A stretch of 64,000 bases of DNA. Source: DASYDU01 sp050248495 (GTDB taxonomy: Bacteria > Planctomycetota > Planctomycetia > Pirellulales > Lacipirellulaceae). Made by a program: the position numbers and the translations under genes. The notes beneath the pieces were generated by a model. The model saw nothing but the letters and a program-made list of their open reading frames with translations, did no database searches and was not told the DNA's origin. The stretch lies in contig JBFWSG010000010.1 of the NCBI GenBank assembly GCA_050248495.1, positions 1 to 64,000 of the forward strand, in the 5' to 3' direction. Within the stretch, counting starts at the first letter, position 1. Each line of letters begins with the position of its first letter. Positions 35,568 through 43,394 of the stretch are shown here, in pieces.

Positions 35568-36350
35568 ATGAATCGCTGCGTTCGGCTGCTGGTCTTTGCG
35601 TTCGGTGCGCTGTTGGCGACGGCGGCTTTTGCCGAGGGCTTTCGGATCGAGACGAAGGTCTTTGTCGGCGACGAGGAAAAGCCGATCAGCAAGTCGACGA
35701 CGCTGTTTCAGGACGGCGTGGTGTACGACTTTCTCAAGGATCCGGAGCAGATCGCCGTGTTTCGCAAGCGGGGAGGCGGCGAGCCGGGGCGGTTTATTCT
35801 GCTGGATGTGAATCGCCGCGTACGGACGGAGCTCTCGACCGATCAACTCGCGGGGGCGATGAACAAGCTCCGCAACTGGGCGGCGCGGCAGCGGGAGCCG
35901 TTCCTCAAATTCGCGGCCAATCCGCAGTTCGAGGAGACGTTTGACCGGGAAACGGGGCAGCTGCTCTTGGCGAGCCACGAGGAGAGCTACACGATCAAGA
36001 CCGAGTCGGCCGACGCGCCGGAGGCGATGGCCGAGTACCGCGAGTTTCTGGATTGGTACGCGCGGCTCAATACGTTGATCCATGCCGGTCCGCCGCCGGA
36101 ACCGCGGCTGCAAGTGAACGCGGCGCTCGCGCGATACCAGGTGGTGCCCGTGACGGTGGAGCTCGCGCGGGAGGGTGAGAAGGAAAAACTGCGGGCAGAG
36201 CACGATTTCACGTGGCTGCTCTCGAAGCAGGACCTGGGCAAGATCGACGATGCCCGGGCGGCGATCGTCGCCTATCGCGAGGTCGACAACGAGCAGTTTC
36301 TGGAAGGCCTGCGGCGAGACGCGGCGGCGGTTGCCGAGAAGAAGAAGTGA
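35568..36350 (+). CDS. Exported hypothetical protein
   Basis: A 260-residue protein with a signal peptide (MNRCVRLLVFAFGALLATAA, cleaved near AFAEG). The mature part is mixed alpha-beta with a predicted beta segment (FRIETKVFVGDEEKPISKST, LFQDGVVYDFLKDPEQIAVF) and a long charged helical region. I see no catalytic signature and do not recognise the family beyond its similarity to planctomycete exported proteins. The ATG at 35568 follows CCGGAGGTGA, an unusually good ribosome binding site. It is convergent with the aminotransferase (31 bases between stops). Confidence 0.7.
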   Translation: MNRCVRLLVFAFGALLATAAFAEGFRIETKVFVGDEEKPISKSTTLFQDGVVYDFLKDPEQIAVFRKRGGGEPGRFILLDVNRRVRTELSTDQLAGAMNKLRNWAARQREPFLKFAANPQFEETFDRETGQLLLASHEESYTIKTESADAPEAMAEYREFLDWYARLNTLIHAGPPPEPRLQVNAALARYQVVPVTVELAREGEKEKLRAEHDFTWLLSKQDLGKIDDARAAIVAYREVDNEQFLEGLRRDAAAVAEKKK

Positions 36351-36381
36351 TTGCCGGTAGTGCGGCCGATGCAGCGAGCGG

Positions 36382-37239
36382 TTACTCGCGCGTCAGCTTG
36401 TGGAACCGCTTCTTGAGGTCGAGCGTCATCGGGCCGGGTTTGCCTTCGCCGATCGTGCGGCTGTCGACCTTGACGACGGGGATCACTTCGGCGGCGGTGC
36501 CGGTGAGGAAGACTTCGTCGGCGATATAGACGTCGTGCTTGGTGAGCGGGATTTCGCGGACTTCGATGCCGGCCTCCTGGGCCAGCTCGATCACGGCATC
36601 GCGTGTGACGCCCTCTAAGATGCCCGCGTCGATCGGCGGCGTGTAGAGGACGCCCTTGCGGACCAGGAAGATGTTGTCGCCCGTACACTCGGCGACTTCG
36701 CCCTTGTGGTTGAGCATCAGGGCTTCGATGCAGCCGGCCTGGAGGCCTTCGATCTTGGCAAGGATGTTGTTGAGGTAGTTGAGCGATTTGATCCGCGGAT
36801 TGAGGGCGGCGGGGCTGGTCCGCTGGACGCTCACCGAAACAATCGCCAGGCCCTTCTCGTACAGTTCCGCGGGATAGAGCGAGATCACATCGGCGATGAT
36901 GATCACTTGCGGATTGCTGCACTTGTTCGGGTCGAGGCCGAGCGAACCGGCGCCGCGGGTCACGATCGCGCGGATGTAGCCGTCGGCGAGTTCGTTGGCG
37001 CGGACAGTGTCGTTGATCGCAGTGCACATTTCCTGCGGCGACATCGGGATCGTAAGCCAGATCGCCTTGGCCGAATCGTAGAGCCGTTCGACGTGCTCCT
37101 GGAGGCGGAAGACTTTGCCGCCGTAGGCACGCAGACCCTCGAACACGCCGTCGCCATAGAGCAGTCCGTGGTCGTAAACGCTGATCTTGGCGTCCTCTTG
37201 GGGGACGAGCTTGCCTGAGATATAGATTTTTCGCGACAT
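36382..37239 (-). CDS. ilvE: Branched-chain amino acid aminotransferase-type (fold class IV)
   Basis: A 285-residue PLP-dependent fold type IV aminotransferase. VYDHGLLYGDGVFEGLRAYG (residues 21-40) is the family signature, and the PLP Lys is K151 in RIKSLNYLNN. The C-terminal substrate- and phosphate-binding motif is present in EVFLTGTAAEVIPVVKVDSR. IlvE transfers amino groups between branched-chain amino acids and 2-oxoglutarate; D-amino acid transaminases share the fold, but the ISGKLVPQEDA N-terminus and the loop pattern favour the BCAT group. It lies downstream of the ABC transporter genes on the minus strand. Its upstream region carries a pair of inverted CGCAAAG-type repeats. The ATG is placed at 37239. 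Confidence 0.88.
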   Translation of the reverse strand: MSRKIYISGKLVPQEDAKISVYDHGLLYGDGVFEGLRAYGGKVFRLQEHVERLYDSAKAIWLTIPMSPQEMCTAINDTVRANELADGYIRAIVTRGAGSLGLDPNKCSNPQVIIIADVISLYPAELYEKGLAIVSVSVQRTSPAALNPRIKSLNYLNNILAKIEGLQAGCIEALMLNHKGEVAECTGDNIFLVRKGVLYTPPIDAGILEGVTRDAVIELAQEAGIEVREIPLTKHDVYIADEVFLTGTAAEVIPVVKVDSRTIGEGKPGPMTLDLKKRFHKLTRE

Positions 37240-37274
37240 GGTTGGCTGATCGAGTGCGGGCCACAGGCTGGATT

Positions 37275-37440
37275 GCGCGCAAAGACGCAAAGGAGCCAAG
37301 GACGCAAAGAAGAAGACCTGTTAGTTATGAGTTCCGTCTGTCGAGGACAAGTCAATTATAGATTTGGAGCGGGAAGTTGGAATGTGGCCAAATTCCCCTT
37401 GATTCTTGGCGATCTTTGCTCCTTGGCGTCTTTGCGCGCC
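37275..37440. repeat. Inverted pair of CGCAAAG-type repeats upstream of ilvE
   Basis: About 35 bases at 37275-37309 (starting GCGCGCAAAGACGCAAAGGA) are matched in reverse complement by 37405-37440 with about five mismatches. The arms are separated by roughly 95 bases, and the repeat unit is dominated by CGCAAAG heptamers. Such heptamer repeats are seen in several bacterial phyla, so they may be a dispersed repeat rather than a regulatory element, but their symmetric placement just upstream of ilvE is notable. Confidence 0.6.
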
Positions 37441-37527
37441 AAAAAGTGAGGCGTCAACCAAAGGAGTCCGGCGGGCGGTCGCGGGTTCGCTGAAGAACCG
37501 AACCGATGCCTTTCACGCGGCGACGAC

Positions 37528-38364
37528 CTATGCAGCCACCACGCGGCCGTCGACGAGGGTCACCACTCGATCGGCGGCGGCGGCGATCTCTCGGTCGTGG
37601 GTCACCATGACTATAGTGAGGTTCTGTTCGCGGTTCAACCGAGCCAAGAGGGCCAGGATTTCGTCGCCCGTGGCCTTATCCAGGTTGCCGGTCGGCTCAT
37701 CGGCCAAGAGGACACGCGGCCGCGAGACTAGAGCGCGGGCGATCGCTGTGCGCTGCATTTCGCCGCCCGAGAGCTCGCGCGGTTTGTGCTTGAGGCGATG
37801 GCCGAGGCCGACGAGCTCGAGCATGGCGGCGGCCCGCTGACGATACTCGCGGCGCTTCCACCAGTAGCCCATGATGCTCTCGCCGATCATGGCCGGCGTG
37901 AGCACGTTCTCGAGCATGGTGAGTTCGGGCAGCAGGTGATAGGCCTGAAAGATCATGCCGAAGTAGCGGTTGCGGAGGATGTCGCGGCCGGCGGCGGCGA
38001 GGTTGTCGATGCGGTTGCCTTCGAAGAAGACTTCGCCGTAGTCGGGGACGTCGAGCGTGGCCAAGAGGTGCAGCAGCGTGCTCTTGCCACAACCGCTGGG
38101 ACCGATCACCGCGACGAACTCGCCCTGGCCGATCGAGAGATCGACATTTTGCAAAACGGGAATGGCGAGCGGGCCCTTGCGATAGCTTTTGATCACGGCG
38201 CGGGCACCGAGAATGGCCGGCCGCGGCACCGGTGCCGGCGCCGGGGCGCGATGATGCGGTTCATGCACGCGGTGGGCAAAATTCGCCGGCGCAGTGGCGG
38301 CAGCGAGCTGTGCGAAATGGATGCGTCCGCTGCGCTGAGCGGGAGTGGTCGTCAGGTCATTCAT
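37528..38364 (-). CDS. lolD: ABC transporter ATP-binding protein, LolD-like
   Basis: A 278-residue ATPase of the LolD/MacB type. Walker A GPSGCGKST is at 88-96, the signature LSGGEMQR follows, Walker B is in VLLADEPTGNLD, and VMVTHD is the switch. In E. coli LolD powers LolCDE, which releases lipoproteins from the inner membrane to LolA. The N-terminal ~50 residues (MNDLTTTPAQRSGR... then a Pro/Ala/His-rich stretch) are an extension not seen in LolD. It overlaps the permease gene by 8 bases and is probably cotranscribed. The export substrate could be a lipoprotein or another molecule. Confidence 0.85.
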   Translation of the reverse strand: MNDLTTTPAQRSGRIHFAQLAAATAPANFAHRVHEPHHRAPAPAPVPRPAILGARAVIKSYRKGPLAIPVLQNVDLSIGQGEFVAVIGPSGCGKSTLLHLLATLDVPDYGEVFFEGNRIDNLAAAGRDILRNRYFGMIFQAYHLLPELTMLENVLTPAMIGESIMGYWWKRREYRQRAAAMLELVGLGHRLKHKPRELSGGEMQRTAIARALVSRPRVLLADEPTGNLDKATGDEILALLARLNREQNLTIVMVTHDREIAAAADRVVTLVDGRVVAA

Positions 38365-39868
38365 AGCGAAGTGCCTCGACTGGATGCAGGCTGGCGGCCC
38401 GCCAGGCCGGCAAGATGCTGGCCAGGACGGCGATCACGATGGCCCCCGCGGCCACGAGTGCGACCGTGAGAGGTTCGATGATCGTGGGAATTTCGTGGAA
38501 GTAATAGATCGAAGGATCGAACACGGGACGGCCTGTCGCGCGGCCGATCAGGTCGGCGATCTCATTGATGTAGACCACAAACGCCAGGCCGAGCGCGACA
38601 CCGACCCCGGCGCCGACGATGCCAAGGCTCAGGCCGTAGCTGAGGAAAATGCTGAGGATTCCGGAGCCGGTCGCGCCGAGCGACTTGAGGATGCCGATGT
38701 CGCGGGTCTTTTCGACGACAATCATCAGAAAGATCGCCAGGATGCCGAAGCCGGCCACCGCGATGATCAGAAATAAAAGTAGATTCAGCACGGCGGTTTC
38801 CATTTGCACGGCCGCCAAGAGCGCGCCTTGTTTGTCTCGCCAGGTGCTGATGATGTAGAGCTGCGACGGGAACGCGGCCCGCAGCTTGTCGCGGACGGCG
38901 TCCATGTCGGCGCCGGGCTTGAGGCGGATCTGGATCGAGTTGAAGTTGCCGACGCCCGTCTCGGGGTCGATCGTGCCGCGGAGTTCCTGCAGCTTGCGGA
39001 TCGGCACGAACACGAAGCTCGAATCGTATTCGTTCATCTTGCTTTCGTAGAAGTCGACGACGGTAAATTTCGCGCTGAGCGGTTTGGGGGGCGTGCCAGC
39101 GGATGGGTACGTAATGTCGACGTCGTCGCCGGGGAGCGAGAGGAAGCTGTCCGAACCGTCCTGATTGCGGTACGACACCAGCGAAATGCCGAGGACGCAA
39201 CCGTCGTGCTGTTTTTTGGCGGGGTCGAAGTCTTCGCCCTGCGGTGCGGCGACGGCGAGCGGGTTACCGGGGGCGCTAAAGGGGTTGCCCTCGGTGGAAC
39301 CGGGCGGGGCGATGGCGCGGACCTGGAAGCTCGCCATCTGGCGGCGCCAAAGCCAGCCGGCCATCGACATCTGCGGCCGCGGGATGCCTTTGCCGGCGAC
39401 GGCGGCTTCGTAGTTTTGGGTGTCGTAGCCGCCATCCTTGAGGCGGAAGTCGAGCTGCTTGCGGTTGTCGGGATGCTGTAAGTAGCGGCCGAAATCGCTC
39501 ACCGTGGAATACGTCTTTTCATCGACGCCGATCAGGCTGATCTGCTTGTTGACGTACTGGCGCCCGACTTTGAAGCTGAGCATCGCGGGGACGTGGACGG
39601 TGGGCGACATGCCGGCGATGTCGTCGCCGGCAATCCGCTGGATGTCGCGCATGTGGCGGTCAGCATCCGGGATGCCGTCGAGCGTGGCGCTTTCGAAGAC
39701 CACGTCCGAGAGGATGCCGTGAATCCGCTCCTGCATTTCGTACGTGAAGCCTTCCATGACGGCGTTCACGACGATCATCGTCGCCACGCCGAGCATCACG
39801 CTGACGATCGAGAAGAGCGCGATGTAGCGGGTGCGGAGGTAGCGCCAGCAGAGCAGGAATTTGTACAT
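38357..39868 (-). CDS. ABC transporter permease, LolC/LolE/FtsX family
   Basis: A 503-residue inner membrane permease. A first transmembrane segment at residues ~14-40 (RYIALFSIVSVMLGVATMIV) precedes a long periplasmic MacB-like domain (about residues 45-360), followed by a C-terminal FtsX domain with helices near 370-400, 418-440 and 467-487. The N-terminus MYKFLLCWRYLRTRYIALFS matches the LolC/E consensus. It would work with the LolD-like ATPase that it overlaps. Only one permease is visible, so it may function as a homodimer, as in some planctomycetes. It lies 90 bases downstream of lysS. Confidence 0.86.
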   Translation of the reverse strand: MYKFLLCWRYLRTRYIALFSIVSVMLGVATMIVVNAVMEGFTYEMQERIHGILSDVVFESATLDGIPDADRHMRDIQRIAGDDIAGMSPTVHVPAMLSFKVGRQYVNKQISLIGVDEKTYSTVSDFGRYLQHPDNRKQLDFRLKDGGYDTQNYEAAVAGKGIPRPQMSMAGWLWRRQMASFQVRAIAPPGSTEGNPFSAPGNPLAVAAPQGEDFDPAKKQHDGCVLGISLVSYRNQDGSDSFLSLPGDDVDITYPSAGTPPKPLSAKFTVVDFYESKMNEYDSSFVFVPIRKLQELRGTIDPETGVGNFNSIQIRLKPGADMDAVRDKLRAAFPSQLYIISTWRDKQGALLAAVQMETAVLNLLLFLIIAVAGFGILAIFLMIVVEKTRDIGILKSLGATGSGILSIFLSYGLSLGIVGAGVGVALGLAFVVYINEIADLIGRATGRPVFDPSIYYFHEIPTIIEPLTVALVAAGAIVIAVLASILPAWRAASLHPVEALRYE

Positions 39869-39889
39869 GAACCCGTCCTTGGGTAGATG

Positions 39890-39922
39890 TTAGGTGTCAG
39901 GTTTTAGGTGTCGGGTGTCAGA
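39890..39922 (+). repeat. Short TAGGTGTC-type direct repeats between lysS and the ABC permease gene
   Basis: TTAGGTGTCAGG, TTAGGTGTCGGG and TGTCAG follow each other between the permease start and the lysS stop. Tandem TAGGTGTC-type repeats of this kind are known from intergenic spacers of several bacterial groups. Function unknown. Confidence 0.5.
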
Positions 39923-39958
39923 TGACGCGGCGATCCATCGCTGGCGGTTTAGCTCAAC

Positions 39959-41551
39959 TCATTCCGTCTCCGGGCGGAGAAGCGGGAACAGGATTACGTC
40001 GCGGATGGTTTGGGAGTTGGTGAGCAGCATCACGAGGCGGTCGATGCCGATGCCGAGACCGCCCGCCGGGGGCATGCCATGGCGCAAAGCGCGGATGAAG
40101 TCCTGGTCCATCTTGGCCATTGATTCTTCGTCGCTCAGTCCGGCGAGCTGCGTCTTGAAGAGCTGCTCCTGCAGGTCGGGGTCGTTGAGCTCGGTGTAGG
40201 CGTTGGCGATCTCCATGCCCTGGATGATCAACTCGAACCGCTCGGCGACCTGCGGATTGTCGGCTTTCCGCTTGGTGAGTGGGCAGATGCTAGCAGGGTA
40301 GTCCATCACGAAGATCGGGCCGACGAGGGCATCTTCCACTTTGGCCTCGAAGACTTCGCTCTTAATCACGTCCGGGTGCCGGCCGGCGGTTTCGAGGCCG
40401 AGCGACCGGGCAAGCGTGGCGACGGCGTCTGCGTTGGCGGGATCGACACCGGTGTGCTCGCGGAAGAGCTCGTCGTAGGTCTTGCGGGCAAACGGCGGTG
40501 TGAAGTCGATCTCTTTGTCGCCCCAGGGGAGTACGAGCCGTTGGCCATTTGCGCAGACGCCCGTCGCATGAATCGCGTCGACGATCGCGGCCTCGGTGAG
40601 GTCCATCATCGAGCGGTAGTCGCCGTAGGCCTGATAGACCTCGAGCATCGTGAATTCGGGATTGTGGCGCGGGCTGATGCCTTCGTTGCGGTAGACGCGG
40701 CCGAGCTCGTAAACGCGCTCGATGCCGCCGACTAGTAGCCGCTTGAGGTGCAGCTCCAGCGCGATCCGCAGGAACAAGTCGATATCGAGTGCGTTGTGGT
40801 GGGTCTTGAACGGTCGAGCCGCGGCGCCGCCGGCGATCGAGTGGAGCGTGGGCCCTTCGACTTCGACGAAGCCGCGAGCGGCGAGCGTATCGCGGATCGA
40901 GCGGACGATTTTGGTGCGGTTGAGAAACCGCGGCATCACGCCTTCGCCGTACGTGAGGTCGAGATACCGCATCCGCTGGCGGAGCTCGGGATCGGTGAGC
41001 CCGTGGTGCTTCTCGGGCGGCGCGGCGAGGCTCTTGGTGAGCATCGCGAGCTTGTCGACGAAGATTGAAAGCTCGCCGGTTTTGGTGCGGCGGAGCTCGC
41101 CGTCGACGCCGATGATGTCGCCCAGATCAAAGCACTCGGCCAGCTGCCAGCCGTCGCCGACTTGCTTCTGCCCGATGAAGAGCTGGATCTGGCCGGTCAT
41201 GTCGCGGATGTCGGCGAAGATCAACTTGCCGCTGGGGCGCTGCAGGACGATACGGCCGGCGGCGCGGACCTTGGGTCCGGTCATTTCGCCGGCGCCCTGT
41301 TCGGAGAGCCACTTGCGGAAGTCGAAGCCCTCTGGCGCGGGATCGAGGTTGGGCAGCACTACGTCGCGGCCGTCCGCGGTGTGGAATGTGATTTCGCCGG
41401 CGCGGGCGCGGATGGCGGCAATCGAAGCGTGGTCGTCGAACCGCGCACCCCACGGGTCATGGCCCAGCGCAGTAATTTTCTGGAGTTTGTCGCGGCGCGA
41501 CGCCTCCCAGTCGACGGCGGTTTCCGGTGTTTCGGTCACAGTGGTACTCAT
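39959..41551 (-). CDS. lysS: Lysyl-tRNA synthetase, class II
   Basis: A 530-residue class II lysyl-tRNA synthetase, which attaches lysine to tRNA(Lys). The N-terminal anticodon-binding OB fold is present (AAGRIVLQRPSGKLIFADIR). Class II motif 1 lies in TKIVRSIRDTLAARGFVEVE, motif 2 in FRNEG-type VYRNEGISPRHNPEFTMLE, and motif 3 in GGLGIGIDRLVMLLT with the Arg of the ATP site. The length is normal for LysS. The start is placed at 41551 after CGAGAGAG. It is on the minus strand upstream of the ABC genes. Confidence 0.96.
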   Translation of the reverse strand: MSTTVTETPETAVDWEASRRDKLQKITALGHDPWGARFDDHASIAAIRARAGEITFHTADGRDVVLPNLDPAPEGFDFRKWLSEQGAGEMTGPKVRAAGRIVLQRPSGKLIFADIRDMTGQIQLFIGQKQVGDGWQLAECFDLGDIIGVDGELRRTKTGELSIFVDKLAMLTKSLAAPPEKHHGLTDPELRQRMRYLDLTYGEGVMPRFLNRTKIVRSIRDTLAARGFVEVEGPTLHSIAGGAAARPFKTHHNALDIDLFLRIALELHLKRLLVGGIERVYELGRVYRNEGISPRHNPEFTMLEVYQAYGDYRSMMDLTEAAIVDAIHATGVCANGQRLVLPWGDKEIDFTPPFARKTYDELFREHTGVDPANADAVATLARSLGLETAGRHPDVIKSEVFEAKVEDALVGPIFVMDYPASICPLTKRKADNPQVAERFELIIQGMEIANAYTELNDPDLQEQLFKTQLAGLSDEESMAKMDQDFIRALRHGMPPAGGLGIGIDRLVMLLTNSQTIRDVILFPLLRPETE

Positions 41552-41838
41552 GCTCTCTCGTTCGCAACCCAATGGGGTGCAAGATTTTAGTCGCTTGCGG
41601 CAGGGGGTCAACTCCGGCTTGGGGCGGGAAAACAGCGGGAATTCGCGTCCGGGACTCGCCGCGACCTGCTGGCAGTGCTCGACCGCGACAGGTTCTACGT
41701 TGACCCGCCGGCCGCCAATTCCCTACGATTCGCCCCGCCCCGCCCTGGTCGCTCCGGGCCGCACCGCCTGCGGTCGCCTGTCGGCCCAATGGGCGGGTCC
41801 GCATTTTGGTCGTCTCGCGGATCGACGGCAAGCACCCT

Positions 41839-42543
41839 ATGGCTCGCAAGCACCGAATCGCGGCAATCGCCACCCTGCTCGTTGTCGCGGCGCTTTCGGT
41901 CGTCGGATTGGGCGGCGTCTACGTGGCGCTCGCGCAGGAGCAGCCGTTCTACACGGCGGCACTGTCGGCCGACCCGCAGCGGCTCGCAATCGGCAGCCGG
42001 GAACTGGAGAGCCGCGCGAGCGTCCTCTACAGCGAGACGCGCCAGGTAGGCGCGTGGCAGGCTGCGTTCACCGAGGAGCAAATCAACGGCTGGCTGGCGG
42101 TGCGGCTGGCGAACACCTATGCGGAGGCGCTTCCCGAGAATATTTCCGAGCCGCGCGTTTCGCTAGCGGACGATCAGCTGACGCTGGCGTTTCGCACGCG
42201 GCGCGGGGGAGTGGAAACCGTGGTGACGGCGCGAGCCACGCTGCTGCTCACCGACGAGGCCAAGGTGGCGATTCGGCTGCAGTCGGTCCACGCCGGGGCA
42301 CTGCCGCTGCCGGTGATGCAGGTTGCCGATGACATTTCGCACGCCTGCCAGGAGCTCGACCTGCCGGTGAGCTGGACGCAAGTCGACGGCGAGCCGGTGG
42401 CGCTCGTGGATGTGAACCGCGGCGCCGGCGCGGGCGGCAGACCGATTTCGCTCAGCGCGCTCGAACTCCGCGAGGGAACGCTCTACATCGAGGGGCAGAC
42501 GCTGGCGGCTTCGGCAGAAGTGCCGCGGAACGCAAGGCGGTAG
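41839..42543 (+). CDS. Hypothetical protein with N-terminal membrane anchor
   Basis: A 234-residue protein. A hydrophobic N-terminal segment (RIAAIATLLVVAALSVVGLGG) probably is a signal anchor. The rest contains a helical region (TEEQINGWLAVRLANTYAEA, then LPENISEPRVSLADDQLTLA) followed by a beta-rich body. I recognise no family. The ATG at 41839 is preferred over one at 41806. Its 3' end overlaps the convergent phosphoesterase-like gene by 61 bases. Confidence 0.6.
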   Translation: MARKHRIAAIATLLVVAALSVVGLGGVYVALAQEQPFYTAALSADPQRLAIGSRELESRASVLYSETRQVGAWQAAFTEEQINGWLAVRLANTYAEALPENISEPRVSLADDQLTLAFRTRRGGVETVVTARATLLLTDEAKVAIRLQSVHAGALPLPVMQVADDISHACQELDLPVSWTQVDGEPVALVDVNRGAGAGGRPISLSALELREGTLYIEGQTLAASAEVPRNARR

Positions 42544-42914
42544 GACCCGTGCGCATCGTGCGGCGGCACGATCTCGATCTCGCCGCGAATGCTTCGTCCT
42601 TCGAGCGAAAAGAGCATCGGCGACGGGCTCGGTCGATAGCTGCCTTCGTCAAGACGGCGGACGTGCCCGCGATCGCCACTCACAGGCCCTTCGTATTCGA
42701 GATACGCCAGGCGATGATCGGCGAGCCGCTCCGCGTCGACTGTGTTGGAAGTCGACAGCATTCGCGGGTCAATATCCAATTTGTCCCAAGCGCGCGGCAC
42801 CAATTCGAGAGCCCAGGTCTCGAGCGCCGCTCCGACTTCGAGCATCAAATCGCAATGCGTGGCCCGCGGGCGGCCGTCGGGACAGTCGTGCAGCAAAAGG
42901 ACAAATCGCGGCAT
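42483..42914 (-). CDS. LigD-like 3'-phosphoesterase domain protein
   Basis: A 143-residue protein resembling the N-terminal 3'-phosphoesterase domain of the DNA repair ligase LigD (PF13298-like). The metal-site histidines are seen as H9 in LLLHDCPDGRPRATH, H20 and D22 in ATHCDLMLE, and H67 in LADHRLAYLEYEGPVSG. The YLEYEGPVSGDRGHV segment is typical. LigD processes 3' ends in non-homologous end joining; stand-alone versions occur in planctomycetes. No ligase or Ku is nearby, so the role is inferred. It overlaps the convergent hypothetical gene by 61 bases. Confidence 0.7.
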   Translation of the reverse strand: MPRFVLLLHDCPDGRPRATHCDLMLEVGAALETWALELVPRAWDKLDIDPRMLSTSNTVDAERLADHRLAYLEYEGPVSGDRGHVRRLDEGSYRPSPSPMLFSLEGRSIRGEIEIVPPHDAHGSYRLAFRGTSAEAASVCPSM

Positions 42915-42918
42915 GCGG

Positions 42919-42960
42919 GATTGTTGATCGATGATCGTGGATTGCTGATCGGGAATCGAC
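42919..42960. repeat. Left imperfect repeat flanking the four-helix-bundle gene
   Basis: GATTGTTGATCGATGATCGT followed by GGATTGCTGATCGGGAATCGAC, just upstream of 42966. Its TGATCGATGA core and GCTGAT segment recur inverted at 43361-43390 on the other side of the gene. Confidence 0.55.
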
Positions 42961-42965
42961 GCGAT

Positions 42966-43340
42966 CTACGAATCGGAGTCGCGTCGCTTGTTGCGGTTGG
43001 CAGCGGTCTTCACGCTGGACGCGAGAATTGCGACGAGTTGATCGCATTCGCTGATCAGATTGCGAAGCAATTCCACTCGCACCAACTTAGCATCCCTGAC
43101 GAGTTCGAGCCAATATAGAGTTTCGTCCGCCTCGCGCAACGCCGTGGCTAATATCGACGCAAAGTGCCGCTTGGTCGTGGCCCGAGTTGCCTCACGGTAG
43201 TTCGCACCGATCGATGTTCCAGAGCGAAGAATCTGACGACCAACTACATCTGCCACTCGATCTTTCGGCAGGCTCGACACGAGTCGAATGATGCGTAAAG
43301 CAAATTCCCGCGTCCGGTCATTCAAGTCTTGACGTCGCAT
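42966..43340 (-). CDS. Four-helix-bundle protein (23S rRNA intervening-sequence / S23 family)
   Basis: A 124-residue helical protein of the S23/TIGR02436 family, originally described in 23S rRNA intervening sequences and also related to the Avd accessory protein of diversity-generating retroelements. The family pattern is present: RREFALRIIRLVSSLPKD-like opening (LNDRTREFALRIIRLVSSLP), the conserved RSGTSIGANYREATRATTKR (helix 2), and the LREADETLYWLELVRD (helix 3). Its molecular role is unknown; pentamers may bind nucleic acids. The gene is bracketed by imperfect inverted repeats at 42919-42960 and 43361-43390, which hints at an inserted element, but no recombinase is present. Confidence 0.85.
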   Translation of the reverse strand: MRRQDLNDRTREFALRIIRLVSSLPKDRVADVVGRQILRSGTSIGANYREATRATTKRHFASILATALREADETLYWLELVRDAKLVRVELLRNLISECDQLVAILASSVKTAANRNKRRDSDS

Positions 43341-43360
43341 GGGGCGGAAACTCCTGCCGT

Positions 43361-43390
43361 TTCATCGATCATCAATCAGCAGTCATCGAT
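43361..43390. repeat. Right imperfect repeat flanking the four-helix-bundle gene
   Basis: TTCATCGATCATCAATCAGC followed by AGTCATCGAT. Its reverse complement shares TGATCGATGA and GCTGAT with the left copy at 42919-42960. The two copies bracket the four-helix-bundle gene in opposite orientation. Confidence 0.55.
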
Positions 43391-43394
43391 TTTG

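Noticed and set aside
40722..42332. Plus-strand open frame (536 codons) opposite lysS.
   Set aside because: It overlaps lysS and the hypothetical gene at 41839 and has no recognisable protein features.
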